A stretch of 64,000 nucleotides of DNA from contig CM059972.1 in NCBI GenBank assembly GCA_030490835.1, positions 89,575,137 to 89,639,136 on the forward strand, given 5' to 3'. This document shows, one piece after another, positions 36,226-46,940 of this stretch (within the stretch, counting starts at the first letter, position 1; each line of letters begins with the position of its first letter). The notes beneath the pieces were generated by a model that was not told where the DNA came from, did no database searches, and saw nothing but the letters and a program-made list of their open reading frames with translations. Origin of the DNA: Annona cherimola (Eukaryota > Streptophyta > Magnoliopsida > Magnoliales > Annonaceae). Made by a program: the position numbers and the translations under genes.

Positions 36226-38152
36226 TATAGATGAAGTTTCAGGTAGAATGAATGACTCAGTTGGTTTTGACATTTTTAAATATTTATTTAATAACTCAAC
36301 CTTTTGATTTGGATCCTCAATTTGATTTATAAGATCAAGAAGCATTTGATTTGAATTGTTTAACATATTTAACGAATAGTAGCCTGAGTTAGACGAGGTT
36401 TGATACTCAGGATGGCTAAATGAGCATTGGCAATGGTGATTATCTGAATCTTTATTATAAATTTCATTTAGCTCATACTCACTTTCATTTTCCGATGAAT
36501 CTTCTAATTCGCTTTCGGACATGATAGACAATTGATTTAGTTTTTTAGATAATTCTTCAGCACTCAGGGTTTTATCTGCAATTAATTCTTTCACTTGATT
36601 TTTATAACACTTAAAGGCATAGTGACCGAGTTTTCCACATCTATAACATTTAATTTCTTTTATATTTTTCTTTTGTGAAGGTTTAGGCTTATATTTTTTA
36701 AATTTCTTTTTAGCATAGTATTGTTTTGGGATTTTTTCTTTAAATGGTTTATATTTCTTTTGATATTTTTTAGCTTTAAGAAATTTAGACTTCTTCATTA
36801 TTCTTTGTACAGGAGTTTGTTCTATACCGTAGTTTGAACAGAATATAGATAAATCTTGAGATCTTAAAAATTTAGATTCATCCATATGTTTTTTATTACA
36901 TAATTCTATACCGACTTGTTTAATTTTGGTGAATAGTAATCCTCATGTATAGTTTGCATATTTTAGTTTTCCATCATTTTCTTATTTTATTAATGTTTTA
37001 ACTTTGGATTCAAAGACTGACGTAAGACCTTGTAGAAATTTCTCTTTATATATATCTTGATTTCCGTCTTCTAACATTAGCAAATCTGTCAGATAAACAT
37101 CCTTATACCATCTATACTTAGTCATATTTTTACATCTTAATTTTAATAACCTTTCTCTTATAACAGATTGATAAGCTTCTACTGTTCCTAAAAATTGATA
37201 GATTATAGTACTGATTAATGTGTTAACTGGATCTGAATCTTTTAATATTTTTTATTGTGTTTCGAGTTTTAGTTGAATATCTCACCACGCTTTTAGCTGT
37301 CCTGTGAATCCCCATGCAAGAATGTGAGCAGCATCAGTTTTACTAATGTTTTTGGCTGCTTGAAGGATTGTGGCATACATGATCATACTATGTGTCATAT
37401 TCCAAATTTGATATTCTGACATGCCATCAATACTCCATTCATAGAGAGCATTCATATTAAAGCTATTTTGAGTAGTTGTTCTCTCTTCCTCAAACTGTTG
37501 ATCCATTGGGGATGGACGATGGTAATAATTTTTTAAGATTCTATTTAGATCATGTTGTGGGTTTTCTGTTATCATGTGTAAAAAAAATTTATTTTTTAAA
37601 TCTTTAATTTTATCTCTTAGGTCATTGAATTTTATTGTATCTTGTTAAGCGATTTTAGCGAAATCTTTTCCTTCTGTCTTATCATCTAATGATAAGTTCT
37701 GGAATTCAAATTCAAGAGGTTTTTTATAGAATGACATGCTTTTAACTGACTTTCCTTTTAATATTTTTTCTATTTGTATAAGTTTACAATTTGTGAAATT
37801 ATCTTGTTCTATAACTTGAGACAAATCTCTAGCATAGATAGAAATTTCTTTATATACTGATTGTTTAAAGGGTTGTTGGAGACTTTTTCCATCACATTCT
37901 TTAACATGTTGTCCTTTATTAAATTCTGGAATATAATCTTCTTGTGATTCATTTGTTTTTGAGGTAGATGTGTTTTGATCGTCAATATTTATCATGTTTA
38001 ATGAAGTTTTAACTTGGGAGTTATACCAATCGAAAAAGTAAACATTTTCTTTTATAGATTTGCAATAAGCAATCCATGTTTTAAATAATTTACTTCGTTC
38101 TTCCTCATTATAGGTTTCAGTTATCCATTGTCTTTTTCTATAGTTGTGATTT
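36226..38152 (-). pseudogene. Pararetroviral coat protein
   Basis: One reading frame can be followed from the junction at 38152 to 36226. The central coat segment includes AAHILAWGFTGQLKAW (about 37282-37330) and FLQGLTSVFESKVKTL (about 37010-37055). A basic Lys-rich tract and the CCHC zinc knuckle CYRCGKLGHYAFKC (about 36600-36645) follow, then an acidic Ser/Glu-rich tail. This order (capsid core, basic zinc knuckle, acidic tail) is that of caulimovirid coat proteins. In-frame stops occur at 37645-37647, at 37282-37284 (TGA where Trp is expected) and again between about 36930 and 36990. The first codons are missing or replaced at the junction. Confidence 0.85.
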
Positions 38153-38175
38153 TCCTTTAAAGCAACCTTTTCTCA

Positions 38176-38491
38176 GTCCATGTTCAAGTCCGCTAGTTCT
38201 TTTGCAGTCCATGTTTCCGGACTTATCTCATTGTTAAATCCGCGGATTCGAAACTTGTTCAAGTCCGCTAGTTCTTTTTCTTGTCTATATATTTAGTTGT
38301 TTTGTCAGTCTGTAAGACATAGAAGGCATAGAAAGCATCGAAAGCCATTCGAGCTCTCAAATATTGTAAAATAAGTGTGGTTTGCTCTCTCTCTCTCTCT
38401 CTCTGAAGTATCTATCCTTGAGGTTCATCTGAGTTGCCTCAACTCTCCTCTGTAAGAAACTTCTATCTTTTGTTTATGATTATTCTCTTCA
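38176..38491 (+). promoter_or_regulatory. Putative viral intergenic region and leader
   Basis: Contains a TATA-like CTATATATT at 38285-38293 and a (CT)n run at about 38385-38406. A 22-bp direct repeat starts near 38183 and 38258 (GTTCAAGTCCGCTAGTTC...). Its position upstream of the primer-binding site and movement gene fits the promoter and transcript leader of a pararetrovirus. The assignment to virus rather than host is inference. Confidence 0.5.
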
Positions 38492-38674
38492 ATGAAAGCT
38501 TTGTCTGATCTTTTATGGCACATGAGATCTGCTAGAGATTATGAACAATTCTTGTTTGAAGCTTTAGAATTCGAAATTAAACCAAGACACATAAAATATT
38601 ATACTGAACAACTTGAATGGACTCAAGCTGAGATAAAAGCCTTATCGAAACAGATTTCAATCTTCCTGGTATAA
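38492..38674 (+). CDS. Short leader frame upstream of PBS, unknown function
   Basis: A 60-codon frame with ATG at 38492. It contains RHIKYYTEQLEWTQAEIKAL, which looks helical, and it stops three bases before the primer-binding site. Caulimovirids often have short frames in the leader or a small first gene here. I do not recognise the product with confidence. It is intact but sits in a defective copy. Confidence 0.45.
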   Translation: MKALSDLLWHMRSARDYEQFLFEALEFEIKPRHIKYYTEQLEWTQAEIKALSKQISIFLV

Positions 38675-38676
38675 AT

Positions 38677-38689
38677 TGGTATCAGAGCC
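38677..38689 (+). promoter_or_regulatory. tRNA-Met primer-binding site
   Basis: TGGTATCAGAGCC matches the complement of the 3' end of plant initiator tRNA-Met, the primer of caulimovirid reverse transcription. In caulimovirids this site marks position 1 of the genome map, which fits its place between leader and movement gene. It is the only clean copy in the window. Confidence 0.85.
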
Positions 38690-38819
38690 CGGTTGAAGAA
38701 TTCTGTTAAAAACAGACTTTTAAATTTACTCTGTGTTCTCTCACTCGTCGCGCAATTAAGCCGTTGTTGCCGTGTGAAGGCGTGTTAAGGCGTTGTAAGT
38801 CGTTGTCTGTGAAAAGAAA

Positions 38820-39425
38820 ATGAGTACTCTTAAAATAATGTTTTCAACTTCTTCTTCTGCTAACAATGATACTGAAATTCATTCAGTAAAATTAGATGAA
38901 ATTCAAAATATGTCAGAAGGAACCTATGAAAACATTGAAAAATCTTTGCAAAATTGGAAAATACCTAAAGTCCCAATTAAAGAAATATATAAGATAGGAA
39001 GTTCTGATTTTAAAACTGAATTCATAATTAAAACAGTAGAAACAGTCTTAGAATTTGGAGCAGGATCTCATCAAATTCCGTTGTTAGAAAAGGTTGCTTT
39101 AAAGGAATTATGTGAGAAACAATTCAAGTTTCTACATTTTGGATTAATTCAAATTGCTATACAACCTCTAGTAAGAACCGGACTTCAAGCCTCTGTTCTT
39201 GCTTGTCTAAAAGACAATCGGCATAAAAATTTCTCTGACTCTATATTAGGGATTGTTCAAACCTCCCTACACGCTGGCCCGATATATTTCAACAGTTTTC
39301 CAAACTTTTCTATAAGTCTAACCGACCCACATACATTAGAAGTTTTATCCTTACTTGTTCAAACTCAAGGGTTTGATATGAAGTTAGGATCAAAACCTCT
39401 ATGTATCCAGTACTTCCTGGTATAA
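38820..39425 (+). pseudogene. Pararetroviral movement protein (3'-truncated)
   Basis: 201 codons from ATG 38820. The 30K-superfamily movement domain is recognisable in HFGLIQIAIQPLVRTGL, LACLKDNRHKNFSDSILG and the GPIYFNSFPNFSISLTD segment. It would mediate cell-to-cell passage through plasmodesmata. The N-terminal 120 residues are lower-similarity leader sequence. The frame breaks at about 39412: after LGSKPLCIQY the sequence switches to a 17-bp copy of the text just upstream of the PBS and hits a stop. Roughly the last third of the protein is missing. Confidence 0.85.
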
Positions 39426-39653
39426 ATTGATTACATTGTCCTGGTGCTAACGCTCATGGCATTCATCTTGCTAGCGCGGTTAGATCCTGTCCAGCTATAG
39501 CATTTGCTTTGTTCTCCTGAAAAGAGGAAGTTTTACAGATTTCCTTCTATGATAAGGATATTTTTAGAAAGAAGATTTTTCTACAGAATAAGGGTTGTAA
39601 ATGAGTCTAATTGTAATATCAGTTGTCACAGTATATAAAAATACTAATAAAAA
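39426..39653. other. Unassigned segment at right end of the viral insertion
   Basis: Absent from copy B of the duplication and not readable as movement protein. It may be scrambled viral sequence or filler DNA; 39440-39530 is relatively GC-rich. Confidence 0.4.
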
Positions 39654-40150
39654 AAGTTTACATTGTTTGCAATTTTGGCAAAATTATCACATGGCAATAG
39701 CTCCCCACATACTTAGAAGGTCAACTTTGCAAAAACCACTTAGAAAAATCCTTAAATTAATATGAATGAAATTTATTATTATTTTTTTTTTTTACCGTTA
39801 AAAGTCAGAAGTTTGATCCGAAGGAACCCATCAGATTATGCTGCTCTTTATACAGAGCCCATGCATGCTGTTTTCATCATTCCTGCTACTTTTTTTCCTG
39901 CACTCCTATTTATCTTTCCTTAAAAGTAATCATTTATTTATTTTACAATTTTATTCTTCTGCAATTAATTAACCACCACATTTTCTGTATCCAGTAATTA
40001 ACTGTATTTGGAATCTGATTAACCCCCTTACCCGGCCATTCTTCCTATGAACTAATGGCTGGCGTGGATCTGCAACTCGTATCAAGCCCAGTTGGGCTTT
40101 AATTTTCTGCCTTGCACATAGTTATAGCCCAGTTGGAGATATAGAATTAC

Positions 40151-40742
40151 ATTACCACTTGCATTAGTTGCAATTAATAATACGTTCCATGTATCTATGT
40201 TACGCAAGTATGTAGCAAATCCTACCCACGTATTATTGGCAGAAATGCTACCGATTCATGATCATTTGAACTATAAAAAAATGATTCTTTAGATATTGGA
40301 TTTCAAACAGCTCAGAAATCGAATTATTGAATATATAACAGTTCAATGGAATCAGTATTCTGACATGGAAGCCACCTAGGAGCTATGAAAAGAAGTGGAA
40401 TGCAAGTATACTTAATTAATTGCAAGTATTTAATCGGTTTTGAGACGAAACCTTTTGTAGGAGGAAGAAATGTAAAACCTCACTACTTAAAAAAAATAAT
40501 TAGGCCCTATCTAGTACTTAAATAAAAAAAACCCATCAAATGGGTTTCCCCCATTCCAAATGACGACAGTGAAGAAAGGTGGGAAAAAGAAATATGAGAA
40601 GGAGGGAAGAAAGGGAGGCTGCCTCACGTTGTCAGCCACCCCTGCTTGTCTTGCCGTCGCTACTCATCGGGAAAGAGAACGAGCGGTCGTTGCATTTTCA
40701 AAAATTAAGGAGGCAAGAAAATGCTCCGATTCCATTACATTT
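40151..40742. other. Spacer; small frame without support
   Basis: A 70-codon plus frame at 40560-40772 is basic and low-complexity at its start. It has no recognisable motif and I do not call it a gene. Confidence 0.4.
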
Positions 40743-41010
40743 GTCAGGAAAGTGACCATTCATTGGTTGTAATTGGATATGTTCAAAATGATGATGAATT
40801 GTATCTCTTCATAGTATTTACATAAGTGAATCTGTCATGGATGTATGCCTGATTTGAGAATGTCAAGAAGGTGACCATTCATTGGTTGTAATTGGGCATG
40901 ATCGAAATGATGATGAATTATATCTCTTCATACTATTTACATGGGTGAATTTGTCATGTATGTGTGCCTAATTTGAGAATGTCAGAAAGGTGGCCGTTTA
41001 TTATTGGTAA
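40743..41010 (+). repeat. Tandem repeat, 119-bp unit, ~2.2 copies
   Basis: Unit starts at 40743, 40862 and 40981 (GTCA-GAA-GTG-CC). The first two share GACCATTCATTGGTTGTAAT, GATGATGAATT-TATCTCTT and GATTTGAGAATGTCA. Confidence 0.88.
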
Positions 41011-41536
41011 TGAGCTTGTTTGAAATTAGTTTTATGGAAATGCTTTTTTGTCTCTTGTATAAACCATACAGTCATCATATGCAAGATGATTTTGTACCAT
41101 GTCATGACATACATGCATTCATGAACCCTAAGAATCCAAGTAGGTATCCATTGAGGTTATTAAATAAGACCTTGTCCTTCCTCAAGGATACGAAGTCGTT
41201 AAAGAATGAAGATGATTCATGGCACCTTTCTTTTGAATGGTTAGGATGATGATCACTTAATAAGTGTCATCTATCCTTTATGTCACAAGTTAGAAGTTTC
41301 AAGTCTCAAGCTTTATGGACATGACATGAAAAATATGCACTGCATTGTTAAACGTGTTTGAATGTATAAATCTGCTTCATGCTTAAATTTTATGCTTGCT
41401 TATTAAGTATTTTATATTCATGATATTTTATACCCTAGTAATTGCAGATGATGCAGACCCGAATGTAGAATCTTTGCTGCTTCAAAAGCAATGAAGGCGC
41501 GTTCAAATTAACAAAATTCTGATTGATTTTTTTGGT
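41011..41536. other. Spacer without recognised gene
   Basis: A plus frame of 81 codons (41004-41249) follows the tandem repeat. It shows no motif I recognise and no codon or composition support. Confidence 0.4.
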
Positions 41537-41544
41537 CTATATAT

Positions 41545-42861
41545 CAGTGTTGTCAGAACCGGACCAGACCGGCCGGTCGGACTGGTCCGACCGGGAACCG
41601 GTCCAGTTTTCGGTTCGATTAGGTGCGGTTCGGTTTATATATTAAAAACCGTTCGAACCGGCGAACCGGCGGTTGAACCGGAAGAGCCGGTCCAACCGGG
41701 TTCGACCAGTCGGAGAAATAACCTCACCTGCTCGCCCACACGCGCTGTCGTGCATGCGCCCGCGCCCGCGCCGCCCGAAGAAGGAAAGTGACGGAAAATA
41801 CAGCAAAGGCCATGCACCGATGCACGACTTTTGAGAGAGCGATGCTCCATCTGACCGAACTCACCGAAGTCTTCCGCATTCCATTCCAAGGAATTTGGTT
41901 AAAAAAAAACACAAAAATTGTTCCGGTGCATGTTTAGTCCATGATGGTATCCGTAATCTAAGTACGGGATTGATCATTTAAAACTGGTTGGAAATGTCCA
42001 AATTAAAATATCCAATTTGAGTAGTGACTAATTATAAATGGGAAAATTTAACCCATTTTAGTCTAAAGAAAAAAAGAAACTGGAAACATGTATGAAACTT
42101 TTTATTAGAAATTCTCTTTTCGTGGGACACGTACATAATCATTAATACATAATTTTTTCTGCCTAATTTTTCGCGTGCGTCTCTTATAATATCGAATTAT
42201 CAATAATTCAATTATGCTATTAAACAATCCTATAATATTAATTATGTCATTAAATAATCCTAAAATCTTACGTAATTATAAAAAAATCTCTACAAGACTG
42301 AGGATTATTGACTCCCGTATCTTCAAAATTTTAAGAAATTTTGGACCTTCAAAAATACTTCATATAATCAGTCTATTCTAATTAATCATACGAAAATAAT
42401 ACGCAACTCATGTGATTAATATCACTCTCATAATTAATTATATAGCAAAAAATTTTGCACATAATTAATGTATCAAATAAAAACTATAATATAATTAATA
42501 AAATATTATAATTAATTAAATGATATCTAAATTTAATGGTTTATACACTTCTAATTTTCATTTTTTGCTGAACATAGGAGATATTCTTAATTTTTATATT
42601 ATTATAAGTTATTTAATTGTTAAAATTTTTTCAAGTATGTTTTGTACTTATATTGTGGTTTTTAAAATCTAACATATATATTTAGAATTTAATAAAAATA
42701 CAATTTTATCAATATATTTATTTAAAATTTTAAAAATATAATATTTATGATATCATAAATATATCATGCTGACGTCACCGGTTCGATTAACCGGTTAAAC
42801 CGGTTCAAACCAGACCAGTTCCTTCACCGGTTCAATCACCGGTTCGGTTCTGACAACATTG
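41545..42861. mobile_element. Non-autonomous hAT-type element, 1317 bp
   Basis: Ends CAGTGTTGTCAGAACCGG (left) and CAATGTTGTCAGAACCG (right, inverted) are flanked by an exact 8-bp direct repeat CTATATAT at 41537-41544 and 42862-42869. An 8-bp duplication with CA-TG-type ends indicates the hAT superfamily. Dense CCGG, CCGGTT and GGTTCG words crowd both subterminal regions (41560-41710 and 42775-42850), as expected of subterminal transposase-binding repeats. The centre is AT-rich and there is no transposase. A minus frame at 41635-41889 runs through the GC-rich subterminal part and is not convincing. Confidence 0.88.
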
Positions 42862-42869
42862 CTATATAT

Positions 42870-43289
42870 TAATTAATTTCTTTTAGCATTGTAACAAGTC
42901 TCTCTTACGAGAGCAGTACGTAATGGCTTGTGTTTGAATGTTGTAATGAATTGAGGACTTAGACCCATCAGGATAAATTTAGGTAGTTGCCAACTGATCT
43001 TAGGATAAATTTTTATGTTCCCAATTATAATTATTATCTTGAATTACGTTTAAATGTCTTAAAAAAGGATGCTAGTTTTTTATAGTAGCATACTAGTATT
43101 GTCAAACCCTCCCTTTATAGACGGGATGTTGCCAAAATTTTGTTAAAAAATAAATTTTCCACTTCCTATGTAGTATTTTTAATTTCTCTCACAGAATGAT
43201 AGCTTCACCATTTAGAAAAGTTTTGGAGTTATGTCTATGCCGTTTTCTATCGATGGAAAACACATAAGTCAGGGTGCTATATATATAAA
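42870..43289. other. Spacer between hAT element and duplication copy B
   Basis: No feature recognised. Confidence 0.5.
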
Positions 43290-44660
43290 ATTATTTGTTC
43301 CACTAACTGTGTTTTATCAATAAGAAAGATGTCAGTAAGCCCCATCTTATAAAAAGTGAAAAATCCATATCATAAATTTGTTTTATTTATATATCAATTT
43401 TAAAGATCTTAAATCAATATCTAAATAATCTATAACCTCATTCCTTTGTGCATAAATTTTTTTATAAAGTATTATAACATTGTAATTGATCAATGATTGA
43501 ATTCAGGTATTTTTAAAATTACCCATTATTATAAATTTTTAAGCAAATCTAATATTCTTAAAACTCTGATTGATGTGACTTTGGTATTATAATAAATTAA
43601 ACAATGTTAACCAATTTAACTTGTTGGGTTTTGATTTCGGCTACGTTTTATCAAGTGCACCCTAACCAGGTCTCAAGAGTTGCAAGCTCTTCTACCATAT
43701 ATCAAACATGATAGTTAGTTTAAAATTCATTAAATCATCTTAATAAAACCTAACACAAACATTTCTACGTTTATCTTAAGTGAGAAACGCTAAAATGAAT
43801 GATTTTAAAAAGAATATAAGGATTAAAATTTTTTTATAAGTCCATCAAAGTTTACACTTCTAAAAATATCTTTTTATTTATAATAAAGACGAATTAATTT
43901 TGATTATGTAAATGCAATAAAGATTTTAAAACATTTTAGTTGGATATCATATCAAAAATTTTATTATTATATTTAAAATTCTCCTCGGGAAGGTTATGTA
44001 TCTTTACAAATAAACCCGGGAAGTTTGTTACTTGCATATTCAACCTCATCTTTTGCGCATTTGCAAAATTGAACATTTAAGTTTACATCGATTGCAAATT
44101 TGGCAAAATTAACCTTGTTGAGGGTTTACAATTTCCCCCTGTGGTGGAGGTTTAGGTAAAAATTTCCCTTCACGGTATAAGAAGAGGCATGTGTTTCATT
44201 GTAATATTTAGATGACATGATATATAAACATATTAAAAAAAAAAACTTGTCCGTAACTCCCGACATACTGAGAAGGTCAATTTTGCAAAAACCACTTGAA
44301 AATCCTTAAATTATATACGAACGAAAATTAGTTTTCTCTTTTGGGTTGAAAGGCTGATCCTAAGGAACCCATCAGAGTTCCGCTGCTCTTTATACAGACC
44401 CCATGCATGCTGTTTTCATCATTCCCCCTACTTTTTTCTCGCATTCCCATTTATCTTTCCTTAAAAGTAATTATTTATTTTTTTTGCAATTTTATTCTTC
44501 CGTAATTAATAAATCACTACATTTTCTATACCCAGTAATTAATTGCATTTGGAATCTGATTAACCCTCTTCCCCCGGCATTCTTCCAATGGATGCGTGGA
44601 TCTGCAACTCATACGAAGCCCAGTTGGGCTTTAATTTTCTGCCATGCACATAATTACAGC
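43290..44660 (+). repeat. Segmental duplication, copy B (virus-free)
   Basis: Colinear with 33987-40150 but without the 261-bp insertion, the MITE and the viral segment. Where copy A has the virus, copy B has 139 bp (about 43940-44078) not seen in A. That interval was either deleted in A at the viral insertion or gained in B. Confidence 0.88.
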
Positions 44661-45827
44661 TCTCTAAGTCCGAAATCTCACTCAATCAACCGCTAAGCGA
44701 TGATACCAACTAACTCCCATTTGCCTGATCGCAGTACAATGTTTGAAAGGATTCTAATATAAATATCCATAAAAAAAACCACTATTCTTATTAATTAAAA
44801 AATTTTCATGGTTTGGTTGATATTATTTATTTATGAAATTGAGGCCAGTCAAACTGGAAGAATTCCACCCTCAGGTATATTATGTTTCCAAGAAGACTAG
44901 ACTAAAAATATATATATCTTTATTCATATTGCAAATTTGGGAAATTTACAATGATGGTCCATCCAGCTAATTGGCAAAGCGTAACTACATTACTACAATC
45001 ACCTATGAAATGAAACTACTTTTTCTCTTTTTTTATTCGCAGCTTACACTATGACAGTTAATATTATAATTAAGTACTTCCAACTCACACGCAATGAAAG
45101 AGTATTTTTATAACGGGAGCTCTTTTATAAAACCCTCTTTATATTATTTTCTTCATTTTTAACATCAAAATAATTGACGAAAAATCCACTCCATTCATTA
45201 TATTTAGCATCATTTATATTGTTATGAAAATCCTCTTGTTTATTTAATTTCACTGTATACGAGTCTCATCTATCAATGTGCAAAATAAACGTAATAAAAT
45301 AGTTTAATGCTAAAATTTCAATTTAAAGTAGTATTTTCAACATTTAAACAATCTAAAATATCATAAATATGTGGATAAATGATTCTATAAAATATTGCTA
45401 CATTTTGATACACATATAAATGAATCTAAGTATTTTTCACATGAATGTACTTATTTTTGAGAAAATATGGCCTATGCACATATTAGATTTGGATGAAACT
45501 TAGTCTCTTAACCAAACAAATGATGTTAAATATAATGAACGAATTAGATTTTCCATCAAATATCAAAATCTTAAAAATAAAGTGAGTTATACAAAAATAA
45601 TTTTATGTAACCCGGTTACATATAAATGCGCCCGTATTTATAGATAATGTGCCCGTTTTTATAAATACTCATACTCAGGGAAAATTTTATAGTACCACAC
45701 GTAACGAAGGGAAATTTAAAATATAGCACCGGCAGCTAGCGGGAACGGAAGAAGCGCTGGCACCAAAACCTTCCAAATCATTGCCTCAATGGCAACTACT
45801 TTTTCTTTTGATCACATTACAAGTGAG
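44661..45827. other. AT-rich spacer
   Basis: No gene. 45130-45560 shares scattered words with 60050-60250 (for example CATTTATCCACAT-type and TATAATGAACGAA-type text in inverse), which hints at a decayed dispersed repeat. Confidence 0.4.
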
Positions 45828-46065
45828 GGTGTGTTTGTTAATGAGTATAAAATTTCATCAAAAACTTTTCACTCTCCATAACTACTATATTTTTAAATTA
45901 TTTTTTTCACATTTTCTATACAACTACCATACTTTTCAATCATTTGTACACAATTACCTATACAACTAACCTATTTATTTTAACTTTATTCTCTTTAATT
46001 CTCGTCATTATTCTTATTATATCATATCATTTGACAACTTTTTCTTTCTACAACACTAAACGTTC
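45828..46065 (-). mobile_element. MITE family A copy, minus orientation
   Basis: GGGTGTGTTTGTTAATGAG at the left is followed by AAAACTTTTCACTCTCC, CATAACTACTATATTTTT and CTAACCTATTTATTTTAAC, the reverse of the plus-oriented copies. The right terminal repeat is degraded. Confidence 0.65.
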
Positions 46066-46680
46066 TTTTCGGGATTCGATTTCAGGTCGTCAAAAACACG
46101 CCGAATGCGATAGCATTCGATTATGCGCTGATTGACATGGTATATTTGACTAAAATTTATTTCCATTAGATTAAAAATCATAAATGGAATGACTAAAATA
46201 CATTTTTTGATATCTTAAATAAATATTTTGGGTCATCTATTTAAAGTTTAAAATATTACTTTCTTATGAGAAATACAACCAAAATTAGCATGTATAAAAA
46301 TCTAACCAACCGTACAATTCATTGAAAGTTTGGAGTGGCATCCGCAAAAATAAAACCTAAATGTGCAATCCATTTCAGGTTTGAATGAAATTATTAAATG
46401 GGTATTTTGATCATTCACATTATCAGGTAGCAGCACCAGGATACGCTTAATTGGAATGACCATCCCTACAAATTCCTGAAACTATCACATGCAAGTGAAC
46501 TTTCACGGGGGTTTGCATATAGGTTCTTTAAATTTGTAAAAATTTTATTTTAAACCTTAAGTTTCTTCTTTGCAGCAGATAATTTTAAATTTTGTAACTA
46601 CACACTTTTGGTCCATCTAATTTTAAAAATATATAATTTTGGCCCCTTTGCTTGAGTATCACCATAGTTCTCTTAACTTT
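46066..46680. other. AT-rich spacer
   Basis: No supported feature. Confidence 0.5.
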
Positions 46681-46685
46681 TTAAG

Positions 46686-46940
46686 ATTCGTTTGTAAAGT
46701 GATAAAACTTTTAATAAAAAAATTTAAAATGCGAGAAAATGATATGATATAATAGGGATAATGACGAGGAATAGAAATAATGAAGTTAAAATAAATAGGT
46801 AAGATATATGAGTAGTTGTGTAAAAGTGATAAAAAAGCAGGGTAGTTGTATAGAAAGAAGTAAAAAAATAATTAAATATAAGGTAATTACGAAGAGTGAA
46901 AAGTTTTAGATTGAAAAGTTGTGTATTGCCAAATATGTAC
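46686..46940 (+). mobile_element. MITE family A copy, degraded ends
   Basis: Shares GATATGATATAATAGGG, GTTAAAATAAATAGGTAAG, GTAGTTGTGTAAAAGTGAT and GAAAAGTTTTAGATTGAAAA with the intact copies. Both terminal repeats have decayed. Confidence 0.7.

Larger units (their letters stand above)
35189..39653. mobile_element. Endogenous pararetrovirus (Caulimoviridae), rearranged and defective
   Basis: Viral sequence fills 4.46 kb between two host blocks that are contiguous (apart from 139 bp) in the duplicate at 43.3-44.7 kb. The left part (35189-38152, minus strand) holds coat protein, protease and the beginning of RT. The right part (about 38176-39430, plus strand) holds an intergenic leader, a short frame, the tRNA-Met primer-binding site and the movement protein. 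In a circular caulimovirid genome these lie in one direction, so one part is inverted and they meet head to head near 38152-38176. Most of RT-RNase H is absent. Several stops and a frameshift show it cannot be expressed as a virus. The genus is not determined. Confidence 0.88.
33987..40150 (+). repeat. Segmental duplication, copy A (with insertions)
   Basis: Blocks 33987-34421, 34690-34855, 35125-35188 and 39654-40150 align in order and orientation with 43290-44660. Three extra segments interrupt copy A: a 261-bp insertion, a MITE and a 4.46-kb pararetroviral insertion. The shared text includes GATTGA-GTGACTTTGGTA, CTTGTTGGGTTTTGATTTC, CCCATGCATGCTGTTTTCAT and AGCCCAGTTGGGCTTTAAT. Confidence 0.88.

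Noticed and set aside
38492..39425. Reading the region as a live host gene with an exon structure
   Set aside because: The tRNA-Met primer-binding site and the 30K movement domain identify it as caulimovirid; the frame breaks at a rearrangement patch, not at a splice site.
41635..41912. Overlapping minus-strand frames in the hAT element
   Set aside because: They run through subterminal CCGGTT repeats, have Arg/Ala/Gly bias from GC content and no transposase motif.
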